DNA from: Coriobacteriia bacterium | GTDB lineage: Bacteria > Actinomycetota > Coriobacteriia > Anaerosomatales > PALSA-660 | Assembly: GCA_025361505.1 (NCBI GenBank) | Contig: JANYKZ010000098.1 | Location: 1-49,142 of the forward strand | Direction: 5' to 3' | DNA: 49,142 bases | Shown: piece by piece, positions 21,215 through 30,219 of the stretch | Layout of the letters: each line of letters begins with the position of its first letter | Numbering within the stretch: position 1 is the stretch's first letter | Notes under the pieces: generated by a model | What the model was told of the DNA's origin: nothing | The model's input: only the letters and a program-made list of their open reading frames with translations | The model's database searches: none | Position numbers and translations under genes: made by a program

Positions 21215-22630
21215 ATGGCAGTAACCAGAAGGGAATTCGTCACGACCCTCGGTCTGCTCGCAGCCGCCACTGGCATGGGCCAGATGGATCTTGCGAAGGT
21301 GACCGAAGCGTTCGCTCACGGAGGGCCGTGGGCGGGAGCGGCTTGGACCACCAAGCCCAAGGTCGTGTGGGTGCACGGTGCTGAGTGCACCGGGTGCTCG
21401 ACGTCGTTGTTGAGCCTGTTCGAAGACGCGACGGGTGTCGCGGTACCGGGTTCACCGCTCGGCGACGTGACCACCGCTCAGGCGCTCGCCGTCGTCGGCG
21501 GGGCCGGCGTTCTGTCAACGCCGCTTGCTGCGGCGGCGCTCAGCGCCGTTTCGGTGACGCACCCGAACGGGCATCGCACGCTGAACTCGAACCATCTGAA
21601 CGTCGACGGCAGCCCGTACGCCGTCAACATCGCCGATGTCCTGATCGACTTCATCGACCTTCAATACCATGAGACGGTCATGGGCATGGGCGGCGACGGC
21701 GCGTACGCGTACCTGAGCAACGAGATGACCCGCACCGACGCGAACCAGGTCCCCTTCGTCCTCGTGGTCGAAGGCGCCGTGCAGGACTTCAGCGGCGGCG
21801 GCTACTGGGGCAAGGCCGGCTCGACCGGCAACGCTCCGTGGTGCGCGATCGCCAAGGACGGCACGCACGACACCGACATCGACCTGAGCTTCGACGACGT
21901 CGTCGAGAAGCTCGCGACCAACGCGCACTGCCTGGCCGTCATCGCCATCGGCCAGTGCGCCGCGTTCGGCGGCTATCCGGCCTGCATCGGCCCGGACCTG
22001 CCCTCGAACGGCAGGAACGCCATGGGCCAGACCGGCGCCAAGGGCGTCTACGACTTCCTCATCGCTCGTGGCGCGGTCGGCGGCGCTCATGCCCCCGCGA
22101 CCGCCGCGGCCGGCAAGGTCGTCAACGTCCCCGGCTGCCCCGCCAACCCGTGGTGGTTCACGCTGACCGTCGTGGCGTGGCTCGTCGACGTCGTGACCGG
22201 TCCCGGCGCCGCCGTACCGACCACCGGAGCCCTCGGGATCCTCGGCTCGGACTTCAGCATCGTCGGAGGCGTCGACAGCCAGCGCCGTCTGACCGCCGTG
22301 TACGGCAACCTCCTTCACGGCAAGTACTGCCCGCGCTACCCGAAGTACGCCGCCCGCATCTTCGCCAGCAAGCCCGGCGACGACGGCTGCCTCAAGAACA
22401 TCGGCTGCAAGGGCCTGTCGACGATGTCGCTCTGCGGCCGTCACGGCTGGAACTCGCAGCAGCCGCAGAACACCGCGGCCGGCCTGAACGACGCCGTCGA
22501 GGCGCTCGCCTACAAGTCGACCGACGGCACGACCAAGATCGGCGGCTTCTGCATGACCGCCGGCGCTCCGTGCATGGGCTGCACCGAAAAGGGCTACCCG
22601 GACGCCTTCACCCCGTTCGTAGTCCGCTAG
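21215..22630 (+). CDS. [NiFe] hydrogenase small subunit, Tat-exported
   Basis: TRREFVTTLG Tat signal; WVHGAECTGCSTSLL; IGQCAAFGGYP; VPGCPANPWWF; HGKYCPRYPKY; IGCKGLSTMSLC; GAPCMGCTEKGYPD. Confidence 0.95.
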   Translation: MAVTRREFVTTLGLLAAATGMGQMDLAKVTEAFAHGGPWAGAAWTTKPKVVWVHGAECTGCSTSLLSLFEDATGVAVPGSPLGDVTTAQALAVVGGAGVLSTPLAAAALSAVSVTHPNGHRTLNSNHLNVDGSPYAVNIADVLIDFIDLQYHETVMGMGGDGAYAYLSNEMTRTDANQVPFVLVVEGAVQDFSGGGYWGKAGSTGNAPWCAIAKDGTHDTDIDLSFDDVVEKLATNAHCLAVIAIGQCAAFGGYPACIGPDLPSNGRNAMGQTGAKGVYDFLIARGAVGGAHAPATAAAGKVVNVPGCPANPWWFTLTVVAWLVDVVTGPGAAVPTTGALGILGSDFSIVGGVDSQRRLTAVYGNLLHGKYCPRYPKYAARIFASKPGDDGCLKNIGCKGLSTMSLCGRHGWNSQQPQNTAAGLNDAVEALAYKSTDGTTKIGGFCMTAGAPCMGCTEKGYPDAFTPFVVR

Positions 22631-22652
22631 AGATGCGAGAGGAGGAACACAC

Positions 22653-24605
22653 ATGGCAACTCTGAAGTACGAAGTAGACCCGATCTCCCGCATCGAGGGA
22701 CACCTCGGCGTGAAGGTCTCGGTCGACAGCGTCACCGGCAAGATCACCGAGGCGAACGCTCACGGCAACCTGTGGCGTGGTTTCGAGAACTTCCTGATCG
22801 GCCGTCGTGTCAACGACGCCATCACGTTCACCCAGCGCATCTGCGGCGTCTGCCCCGTCCCGCACGGGACGGCCTCGACGTTCGCGGCCGACAGCGTCCT
22901 GGGTGTCAGCAACGGCTACATGACCTTCGCGCAGACCGATGAGGTCGGGAACCCTGCAGGCGACGGTGTGCCGGAAGCCGCGGTGCTGGTCCGCAACATC
23001 GTTCTCGCGTCCGAGTTCCTGATGTCGAGCCTGACCCACTTCTATCACCTGGTGGCCCAGAGCTACGTCCAGGGCCCGCCGATCCCGCCGTGGACCCCGT
23101 ATTTCCCGGACGCCCAGTACCACAACGCGCTGAAGAGCGCCGGCAAGACCATCCCGGTCGTCGACTCCAACGGCGTTCCGGCAGAGCTGTGGTCCGCCGT
23201 CATCAAGCAGTACGTCAAGGCCTTGCGCATCCGCCGTCTGGCACTCGAGGCGGGCGCGCTGTTCGCAGGCCGCATGCCGATGATGTCGATGTCGGTCGCC
23301 GGCGGCACCACGAACCGGTTCAAGGACCGCGCGGACTTCATTGCGAAGTGCGACGCCTACCGGGGGATGATCGAAGAGGTCGGTCGTTTCGTGATCTCCG
23401 AGTACATCCCGCTGGCGCTCGCTCTGTCCTACCTGTATCCGCAGTACGACAACGTCCTGAACGCTGCAGGTGGAGTTCAGGGTGAGGGTTACGGCGGTGG
23501 CCTCGGCAACTTCCTGGCCTGGGGAGCGTTCCCGGGCACGGGCACCAACAAGGCGGCCGGCACGCTCGCCATCAAGGGCGGCTGGGTGCTGAAGGACGGC
23601 ACCAGCGGCGACCTGCTCATCAACCGCGCGAACCTCACCGCAGCCAAGACCGCGGTCGAGGGGAACCTCAAGGAGGTCATCTCCCGCTCGCGCTATGCGA
23701 ACACGCACGGCTACGAGGGCGGCGACGTGGCGTATCCGGGTTCCGTCGACGCGACCGAGCCCGTCCGCAACCAAGAGACGACCAAGTACTCCTGGATGAA
23801 GGCCCCCCGCTGGAACGGCAACGCGATGGAGGTCGGCCCGCTGGCGCGCATGGTCGTCAACGGCAAGTACCTCGTCAACGGCGGCAACCTCGTCACGACC
23901 GGCCACGCCGGCGTCACGGGCGCCTATGGCGACCTCTATCTCAACGCCGGCCAGACCGGGCTCGACACGACCGTCATCCACAGTGATCTGCAGGCCGGTC
24001 TCGTCGGCACGCTCGGCGCCGGCGCTCTGACCGCTGTCGGGGGCCACATCCTCGCGATGAAGGGCGGCCTCTCCACGATGGACCGCCTGCGCGCCCGCGC
24101 GATCGAGTCGTTCTGGATGATCAACTACCTCGTGGGTGGCGCGACCAAGGGCACCGACTCGGACCACATCTCGTTCGCGGGTGGCTGGATCGACGAGCTC
24201 AAGGCGCTCTGGCCGTCCAACGGCAGCCAGCCGAAGTTCTACCGCGACACGACTCCGCCTCCGGGTGTGGTCTCCGGCTACGGCCTGACCGAGGCCCCGC
24301 GTGGCGCTCTGGGCCACTTCGTCACGGCGGCCTCAGGCAAGATCGTCTCGTACCAGTGCGTCGTCCCGACGACCTGGAACGGCTCCCCGAAGGACGGCGG
24401 CACCGACACGACGGTCATCCCGCTGGACAACAGCGGAGCGGTACATCGCGGTGCGATGGAGCAGGCGATGATCGGCGTGCCGTTCAACGCCGGCGTGACC
24501 ATCGCGGCCGACGCGACCACAGGCAAGCGCGCCGCGCTCAGCGGCGTCGAGGTCCTGCGTGTCGCCCAGTCCTTCGATCCGTGCATCGCGTGCGCGGTCC
24601 ACTAG
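22653..24605 (+). CDS. [NiFe] hydrogenase large subunit
   Basis: DPISRIEGHLGVKV, RICGVCPVPHGTAS (L1), SFDPCIACAVH-stop (L2); ends at the maturation cleavage His. Confidence 0.96.
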   Translation: MATLKYEVDPISRIEGHLGVKVSVDSVTGKITEANAHGNLWRGFENFLIGRRVNDAITFTQRICGVCPVPHGTASTFAADSVLGVSNGYMTFAQTDEVGNPAGDGVPEAAVLVRNIVLASEFLMSSLTHFYHLVAQSYVQGPPIPPWTPYFPDAQYHNALKSAGKTIPVVDSNGVPAELWSAVIKQYVKALRIRRLALEAGALFAGRMPMMSMSVAGGTTNRFKDRADFIAKCDAYRGMIEEVGRFVISEYIPLALALSYLYPQYDNVLNAAGGVQGEGYGGGLGNFLAWGAFPGTGTNKAAGTLAIKGGWVLKDGTSGDLLINRANLTAAKTAVEGNLKEVISRSRYANTHGYEGGDVAYPGSVDATEPVRNQETTKYSWMKAPRWNGNAMEVGPLARMVVNGKYLVNGGNLVTTGHAGVTGAYGDLYLNAGQTGLDTTVIHSDLQAGLVGTLGAGALTAVGGHILAMKGGLSTMDRLRARAIESFWMINYLVGGATKGTDSDHISFAGGWIDELKALWPSNGSQPKFYRDTTPPPGVVSGYGLTEAPRGALGHFVTAASGKIVSYQCVVPTTWNGSPKDGGTDTTVIPLDNSGAVHRGAMEQAMIGVPFNAGVTIAADATTGKRAALSGVEVLRVAQSFDPCIACAVH

Positions 24606-24631
24606 AGGAAGCAACGGAGGTGACAAGTACT

Positions 24632-25915
24632 GTGAAAAGGATCGCATTCGTACTACTGACCGCGTGCGCCATCGTCTTCGCCACCGCGGGAGTCGCGTTC
24701 GCCAACTTCGGACCGCACGGCGGGTACCTCAGTGACACCGACGCCTGCGCCGGTTGCCACCGCGCCCACACGTCGTTCTCGACCACCGGCTGGACCGACC
24801 TGCAGGGCGCTCAGCGCGCGAGCGCGTTGCTGGTCTCGAGCGCCACGAACATGACGGACTTCTGCTACGCCTGCCACGGCAACGGGGCACCCGGCGCCAG
24901 CACGAACGTCCAGAACGGCATCTACGACTCGGGCCCTTCGGGCACGGCCACCGCATCGCCCAACGGCACCACGATCTTCGCAGCGACGAACTCCTCGTAC
25001 GACACGACACTGAACGGCGGCGGTTTCGACAAGATCGGCTCGTCCGCCTCTCCAGTCATGTCGTCGCACAACATGGGGACCGTCCAAGGGTCGCTGGTCC
25101 GTTGGGGCTACGCGGATCCGAACGGCGGCGCGTCGAACCTCACGCCCATGGCGAGCTTCGGCTGCAACGACTGCCACGATCCTCACGGCAGCTCGAACTA
25201 CCGCCTGCTCAAGGACCAGGTCAACGGGGTGACCGTCGGCGGCTACGTCGGGAACAACACCCCGAACGCCTACGTCATCTCGAACGAGCAGGGCTTCCCG
25301 TTCGGCGGATTCAAGAAGGGCGCGCTGGGAGCGGCGGACATCGCCAACTACGTCCCGAACTACACGGCGCCCGAGTACGCGAAGCTCCCCGGCAGGGCGA
25401 TGTCCACGTGGTGCTCGGCATGCCACACGGACTACAACGTGACCGACGGCTCCAAGGACAGCAGCCTCACCGCGTACACCTACGGTACTGCTGAAGGCGC
25501 CAAGGTCCGCCATCGCCACCCCGTGGACATCGCGCTCTCCGTCGGCACGAGCCTCGATCCCGCGAACCGGGCCCTCAACACGCCCGTGCTCAACGATCCC
25601 GGCCTGCCGCTCGAGATGGGCTTCGGTCTGGTCGCTTCCGGCAAGACCCACACGTCCGCTGTCATCTGGGACACCACGGGCAACATCTCGTGCCTGACGT
25701 GCCACCGCGCTCACGGTTCGAACTCGACCATGACCGGCTGGGCGGTCGCGGACATCGTCCCGACCACCGGCGGCTTCGGTCCGGTCAAGCTCGCTCCCGG
25801 CAACCCGGCCAACCCCGGCAGCCTGACCAACCCGCTCGGCGTCGCCCCGAACTACTCCGGCGCGATCCTGCGCTTCGACAACCGTGGCGTGTGCGAACGC
25901 TGCCACAACAAGTAG
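24632..25915 (+). CDS. Secreted hexaheme c-type cytochrome
   Basis: Signal peptide VKRIAFVLLTACAIVFATAGVAFA; six CXXCH motifs (CAGCH, CYACH, CNDCH, CSACH, CLTCH, CERCH); GTG start 24632 after GGAGG. Confidence 0.93.
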   Translation: MKRIAFVLLTACAIVFATAGVAFANFGPHGGYLSDTDACAGCHRAHTSFSTTGWTDLQGAQRASALLVSSATNMTDFCYACHGNGAPGASTNVQNGIYDSGPSGTATASPNGTTIFAATNSSYDTTLNGGGFDKIGSSASPVMSSHNMGTVQGSLVRWGYADPNGGASNLTPMASFGCNDCHDPHGSSNYRLLKDQVNGVTVGGYVGNNTPNAYVISNEQGFPFGGFKKGALGAADIANYVPNYTAPEYAKLPGRAMSTWCSACHTDYNVTDGSKDSSLTAYTYGTAEGAKVRHRHPVDIALSVGTSLDPANRALNTPVLNDPGLPLEMGFGLVASGKTHTSAVIWDTTGNISCLTCHRAHGSNSTMTGWAVADIVPTTGGFGPVKLAPGNPANPGSLTNPLGVAPNYSGAILRFDNRGVCERCHNK

Positions 25916-25952
25916 CACGCGTGATCGCCGCTTCCTTGAATCGGTGAGGGGA

Positions 25953-25982
25953 GGGGCCCCGGACTTGAGAGTCCGGGGCCCC
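25953..25982 (+). terminator. Strong hairpin (probable terminator) after the hydrogenase operon
   Basis: GGGGCCCCGGACT-TGAG-AGTCCGGGGCCCC perfect 13-bp stem; no clear U-tract. Confidence 0.75.
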
Positions 25983-26056
25983 GCACCCCGAATCGGCATC
26001 ACCGGATGGTGCCGCGTTTGCTGTGTGAACGAACCGGACGAACCCGAGGAGACATC

Positions 26057-27421
26057 GTGTCCGACACGACCGTGACGCCTGGGACCACCGACTACACGAG
26101 CCTCGGCTTGGTGGCCAATCCGTTCCCGCCGGTCGACCCCTGCGGTGCCGATCCCGGTTGGATGCGCCTCGTGACCCGCGCGGCCGCGAACCGGCTGCTC
26201 TCCGCCACGCTGCGGGCGCGCCGGCGCTCCGGTCCCGTGCTCGTGACGATGGTCGACGAGGTCCCCGAGTACTACTACCGCGTCGCGCAGAACGACTTCC
26301 TCGCGCGGACAGCGGAGCCCGGGCTGGGCATCATGGCCCTGAGCATCCCGCTGGAGATGATGAAGCTGGGTCGCATCCGGGCGACCCTCGCCGAACTCGC
26401 CGAGTTGATCGCCGCGGTGGACCTTCCCCTGACTTTGGCGGAGTGGTTCGGCGCGCAGTTGCAGACGCCCGACACGGAGCTGCCCGAGTACGCACACGTG
26501 ACGCCGGAGGAGCTGGCTGAGGCGGCTCACTCCTTCGCCGACGACCCGCACGCCGCGGTCGACCGCTATCTGGAGGTCGGCTCCGAGCCGGTCTCCGTCG
26601 CGGAACTGGATGCCGTCGTGCACGAGGCCTACCTGCGCCAGGTCGCGCAGCAGGTCGACCCCGAGAAAGGGGAGGAGTCGCCCGACTCCGCCGAGCCCGT
26701 CGCACGCGGTGCGGCTGACGAAGCCGCGACGGAAGGCGAGGACGCGGAGCCGGTGCGCCCCCGCGACGCCCTGATGCGCGACTACCTCTTCGCCCTCGCG
26801 CGGACCCGGCTGTCCCCGGTCATCTCGCGCGCGCTGGAGGGCTTCGGCGCATACGGCGAATCTCTGACCGCCCAGGAGCTCAAGGTGACGAAGGCGCCGC
26901 GCAAGACGCTCGGCGCGGTCCTTCGCCTCATGAACGCCCGGTGGGACAACATCACCATCATCTATGACAACTTCGACGCGTGGCCCCTCCTCGATCAGCA
27001 GACGAAGATGGATGTGCTCGCTTCTCTCACGGAACTGCGCTGGATCATCGCGGAGGGGGGCGTCATGGTCGTCGCCGTGTTCAAGGGCCGCACGGTCGAG
27101 CTCGAGGAGCAGTTCGCCGCCGCGGAACAGGTCGACTGGTCGATGCCGGAGTTGACGCCGCTGTACGGCGGGGCAACCGCCTTCGACGCCGGATGGGTGC
27201 AGTCATGGCTCGATTCCGCCTCGATCGAGGGCCCTTCGCGCTTCCGGGCCGACGGTCCCGAACTGGCGCCGCTGGTCGCAGCGTCGGGCGCCGACCTCGT
27301 GACGTTCTCGGCGATGGCCGAGGCCGCGTTCCGCCACGCCGCCGAACGATCGGTCGACCATCTCGACCCCGAAGCCGTCGCGTCGGGCATCGAGGCGTAC
27401 GTCAGCAAGGGGGCGAGCTGA
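26057..27421 (+). CDS. Degenerate AAA/STAND-like ATPase-fold protein (no P-loop)
   Basis: GLVANPFPP start, Walker B-like ITIIYDNFDAW, sensor-like GGVMVVAVFKG, but no GxxGxGK[ST]; GTG start 26057. Confidence 0.6.
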   Translation: MSDTTVTPGTTDYTSLGLVANPFPPVDPCGADPGWMRLVTRAAANRLLSATLRARRRSGPVLVTMVDEVPEYYYRVAQNDFLARTAEPGLGIMALSIPLEMMKLGRIRATLAELAELIAAVDLPLTLAEWFGAQLQTPDTELPEYAHVTPEELAEAAHSFADDPHAAVDRYLEVGSEPVSVAELDAVVHEAYLRQVAQQVDPEKGEESPDSAEPVARGAADEAATEGEDAEPVRPRDALMRDYLFALARTRLSPVISRALEGFGAYGESLTAQELKVTKAPRKTLGAVLRLMNARWDNITIIYDNFDAWPLLDQQTKMDVLASLTELRWIIAEGGVMVVAVFKGRTVELEEQFAAAEQVDWSMPELTPLYGGATAFDAGWVQSWLDSASIEGPSRFRADGPELAPLVAASGADLVTFSAMAEAAFRHAAERSVDHLDPEAVASGIEAYVSKGAS

Positions 27422-28188
27422 TGGCCGAGCCCGGGTCCGGGAGGCGCCACGCCACGCAGCGACGGCCCCGGGCCGCCGTGCGCATCGGGCTGACCGCGCT
27501 CGCACTCGGGGTCGTCATCGTCGCCGCGGGTCTTGCCTTCTCGATGCTTGCGCGCAGGCCTGCTCCGGTCCCGGGCACGGTCATCACGCTGCCCGCGGGG
27601 GAGGCCGACTACCTGGCCGGGCTGAAGGCACTCGCGTCAGGCGACACGACTCAGGCGACGGCGCTCCTGACGTCGGCCGCGGGCAGCGGGAGCGCTGCGG
27701 CCAAGGCCAAGTTGGCGGAACTGGCGAAGCCCGTCTCCCGGGGCTCGACCGTGACCACGGACACGTACACGAGGGCCGTCGCGGACATCGGAACGCTGTT
27801 GCCTACCGCGGCATCGGGCTATCGCCTCGCCCAAGTCGAGACGTCGACGGCCAGCGCCATCGTGTCCGCCGAGCCCTCCGACCGGACCGTCCGGCTCACG
27901 ATCCGCCGTGTCGAGATCAGCGTCTTCGACATGCGTACGGTGTCGGGTGCCACGAAGTGGGTGGCGGGTCTGTCGAAGGCATTCCCGAAGGATGCGGGCG
28001 GTGTCAGGGTCGCGGACCTTGCGGGCCGATTCGGCACCGACGGATCGCACCTCGCCTGCGTGTCGTTCAGCCGCGGCCGCTTCTCGTTCGAGGTCGTCGT
28101 GACCGTGGTCCGCGGCGCCGCTGCTGCTCAGAAGACGGCAGCGGTGAAGCTCGCGGAGCAGGTCGCAGCGACACACATCTCTCAGTAG
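27421..28188 (+). CDS. Hypothetical membrane-anchored protein
   Basis: N-terminal TM (VRIGLTALALGVVIVAAGLAFSML); ATG overlaps the upstream stop (TGATG). Confidence 0.75.
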   Translation: MAEPGSGRRHATQRRPRAAVRIGLTALALGVVIVAAGLAFSMLARRPAPVPGTVITLPAGEADYLAGLKALASGDTTQATALLTSAAGSGSAAAKAKLAELAKPVSRGSTVTTDTYTRAVADIGTLLPTAASGYRLAQVETSTASAIVSAEPSDRTVRLTIRRVEISVFDMRTVSGATKWVAGLSKAFPKDAGGVRVADLAGRFGTDGSHLACVSFSRGRFSFEVVVTVVRGAAAAQKTAAVKLAEQVAATHISQ

Positions 28189-28203
28189 GAGCGTGGTTGT
28201 CCG

Positions 28204-30111
28204 ATGACGCAGCGCACATGGCTCGCAGCTCCGCTCGCGATGCTGTTCGTCGTCCTCACACTGGTCGCGCCGGCGATGGCGTCGGCAGCCGGGCAGCCGG
28301 GCATCGGCCCGATGTCCGTCGTGGCCACGGAGACCTTCGAGGGCGCGACGGCTCCGGCCCGGCTCACCCTCGACTGGATCACCACGTTCGACGACCTCAC
28401 GGGCCTTCCCGTCCCTCCCTCCGCGTACTGGGGACGTGTCACGGCCACAGGCCGCTCCCACTCGGGGACGCACGGCTTGTGGTGCGCCGGGGGACGGCCG
28501 GACGCGAGTTGGATCACGACGAGCACCGCCACCGCCGGCACCTGGAACGTCTCGACCGCTTGGGCTGACTTCAGCCACACGTACCCGGCGTTCACCGGCG
28601 GGCTCGCGACCTTCGACGTCTCCGAACTGAAGGACTACTACTCCGCCACGCTGGACTACCAGTACCTCATGCCGTCGATCGGCCCCGCCGACTACGATGC
28701 CTTCATCGTGAAATGGCGCGCCGCGGGGACCGGGTCCTGGGATGCGCACAGTGACCAGGCCACGGCCACCGTGTGGACCCCGAAGAGCTACGCGCTGACG
28801 GCTCCGGGGGCGGGGGGCAACGCGATCGACCTGTCCCGAACCGGCGGCGAGGTCAGCTTCCAGTTCTACGTGGCGGGGGGTGGCTCCCCGTTCGAGGGCC
28901 CCACCATCGACGACGTGACCATCAAGGGCTACAAGTACGGCCCGGTGCGCAACCTCGCGGCCGCCGTAGGGCCCTCGGGGGTCCATCTCTCGTGGAGAGT
29001 CCCCGCGCGCTCGACGGCCGCGTCCTCCGCCGACGAGGAGCGCACGGTCAGCTACCGCGTCTGGCGCGCGTCCGAGTCGGCACCCGACACGTGGGTGGAG
29101 CTGACGGACACGCGCGCCACGGCGACAAGCTTCGATGACGCCGCTCCGCTCGACGGCGTCGCGAACTACATCGTGCAGGCATGGGACCAAGGCGCGGGCG
29201 CAGGCTACGGCGAGCTGGCCGTCGCCGCACGGGCCACCGTGATCCCGCCCGTTCCTGTCTCCACGATCATCGTCACCGGCGGCACTCCGGTGGGTGGCGT
29301 CTACACGACCATGCCGACCATCACCGTGTCGCGCGACACGGCTCGGGGCACGACCTACTACCGCTGGGACTCGGGCACCTATGCGTCGAGCGCCCTCACC
29401 ACGCTCGACGTGCCCGCGCTCGAAGGCACCCACGTGATCGAGGTGTATTCGGCCAACTCGATGGGCGTCGCCGAGACGCCCCACGTCACGAAGACGATCA
29501 CGGTCGCGATCCCGACTCCCGGCCCGGCGCCCGTCACCACGATCGCGGTGAGCGGCACGCCCGGGACCGGCGGCGCCTATACGGCCACGCCGACCATCAC
29601 CGTATCGAGGGACCAGCCCGGCGGGACCACGTACTACCGCTGGGATTCCAACGACTTCGCCGCGACCACGGCCGCGTCGTTCCCGCTTCCGGCGCTCCCG
29701 GGGCTCCACACCCTCGAGGTCTACTCGCTGAGCGCGACAGGGGTCCTCGAGCAGCCGACGGTGGCCCGGGCCCTGACGGTCAACGTCCCCCCGGCGAAGA
29801 CGAAGCCGGCGGTCTCGACTCCTTCACTCTCAACGACCTACATCCGCCACAACAAGGCGTTCTACATCCGCGGCAGTCTCGCCCCATCGCACGCCTCGGC
29901 CACGACGATGAGGGTGTACGTGTACCGCTACTACAGTCGCGCGTACCGTCTCTACCGGTCGTACACGGTGACGCTCGCGCCCGGCGCGACCTCGTACGCG
30001 ATCAAGTCGTCGCTCGGCACCACGGGGAGCTACGAGGTCAGGGCGTACCACACCTGCACGCTCCACACGGCGACCTACTCGGCGTACCGGAAGTTCACGG
30101 TACACACGTAG
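28204..30111 (+). CDS. Secreted surface protein with FN3-like and tandem CHB/HEX C-terminal-type domains
   Basis: Signal peptide; two repeats ITVSRD-(TARGTTYYRWDS / QPGGTTYYRWDS)-...-HVIEVYSANS / HTLEVYSLSA. Confidence 0.85.
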   Translation: MTQRTWLAAPLAMLFVVLTLVAPAMASAAGQPGIGPMSVVATETFEGATAPARLTLDWITTFDDLTGLPVPPSAYWGRVTATGRSHSGTHGLWCAGGRPDASWITTSTATAGTWNVSTAWADFSHTYPAFTGGLATFDVSELKDYYSATLDYQYLMPSIGPADYDAFIVKWRAAGTGSWDAHSDQATATVWTPKSYALTAPGAGGNAIDLSRTGGEVSFQFYVAGGGSPFEGPTIDDVTIKGYKYGPVRNLAAAVGPSGVHLSWRVPARSTAASSADEERTVSYRVWRASESAPDTWVELTDTRATATSFDDAAPLDGVANYIVQAWDQGAGAGYGELAVAARATVIPPVPVSTIIVTGGTPVGGVYTTMPTITVSRDTARGTTYYRWDSGTYASSALTTLDVPALEGTHVIEVYSANSMGVAETPHVTKTITVAIPTPGPAPVTTIAVSGTPGTGGAYTATPTITVSRDQPGGTTYYRWDSNDFAATTAASFPLPALPGLHTLEVYSLSATGVLEQPTVARALTVNVPPAKTKPAVSTPSLSTTYIRHNKAFYIRGSLAPSHASATTMRVYVYRYYSRAYRLYRSYTVTLAPGATSYAIKSSLGTTGSYEVRAYHTCTLHTATYSAYRKFTVHT

Positions 30112-30130
30112 GAGATGGCCAAGTACGTCC

Positions 30131-30168
30131 CGGCGACCGGCGGCGGCACGACGCGCGGCCGGTCGCCG
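30131..30168 (+). terminator. Hairpin, probable terminator of the surface protein gene
   Basis: CGGCGACCGGC ... GCCGGTCGCCG 11-bp perfect stem just after the stop codon. Confidence 0.5.
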
Positions 30169-30219
30169 TGCATCCGGGACCCTTCCGGCCGGCCTCCCGC
30201 AGGGTAGAATCGGGCCACG

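Noticed and set aside
24603-24623. Amber (TAG) read-through at the hydrogenase large-subunit end giving a hidden maturation extension
   Set aside because: The downstream frame reads only RKQRR before TGA; too short and not like a maturation peptide.
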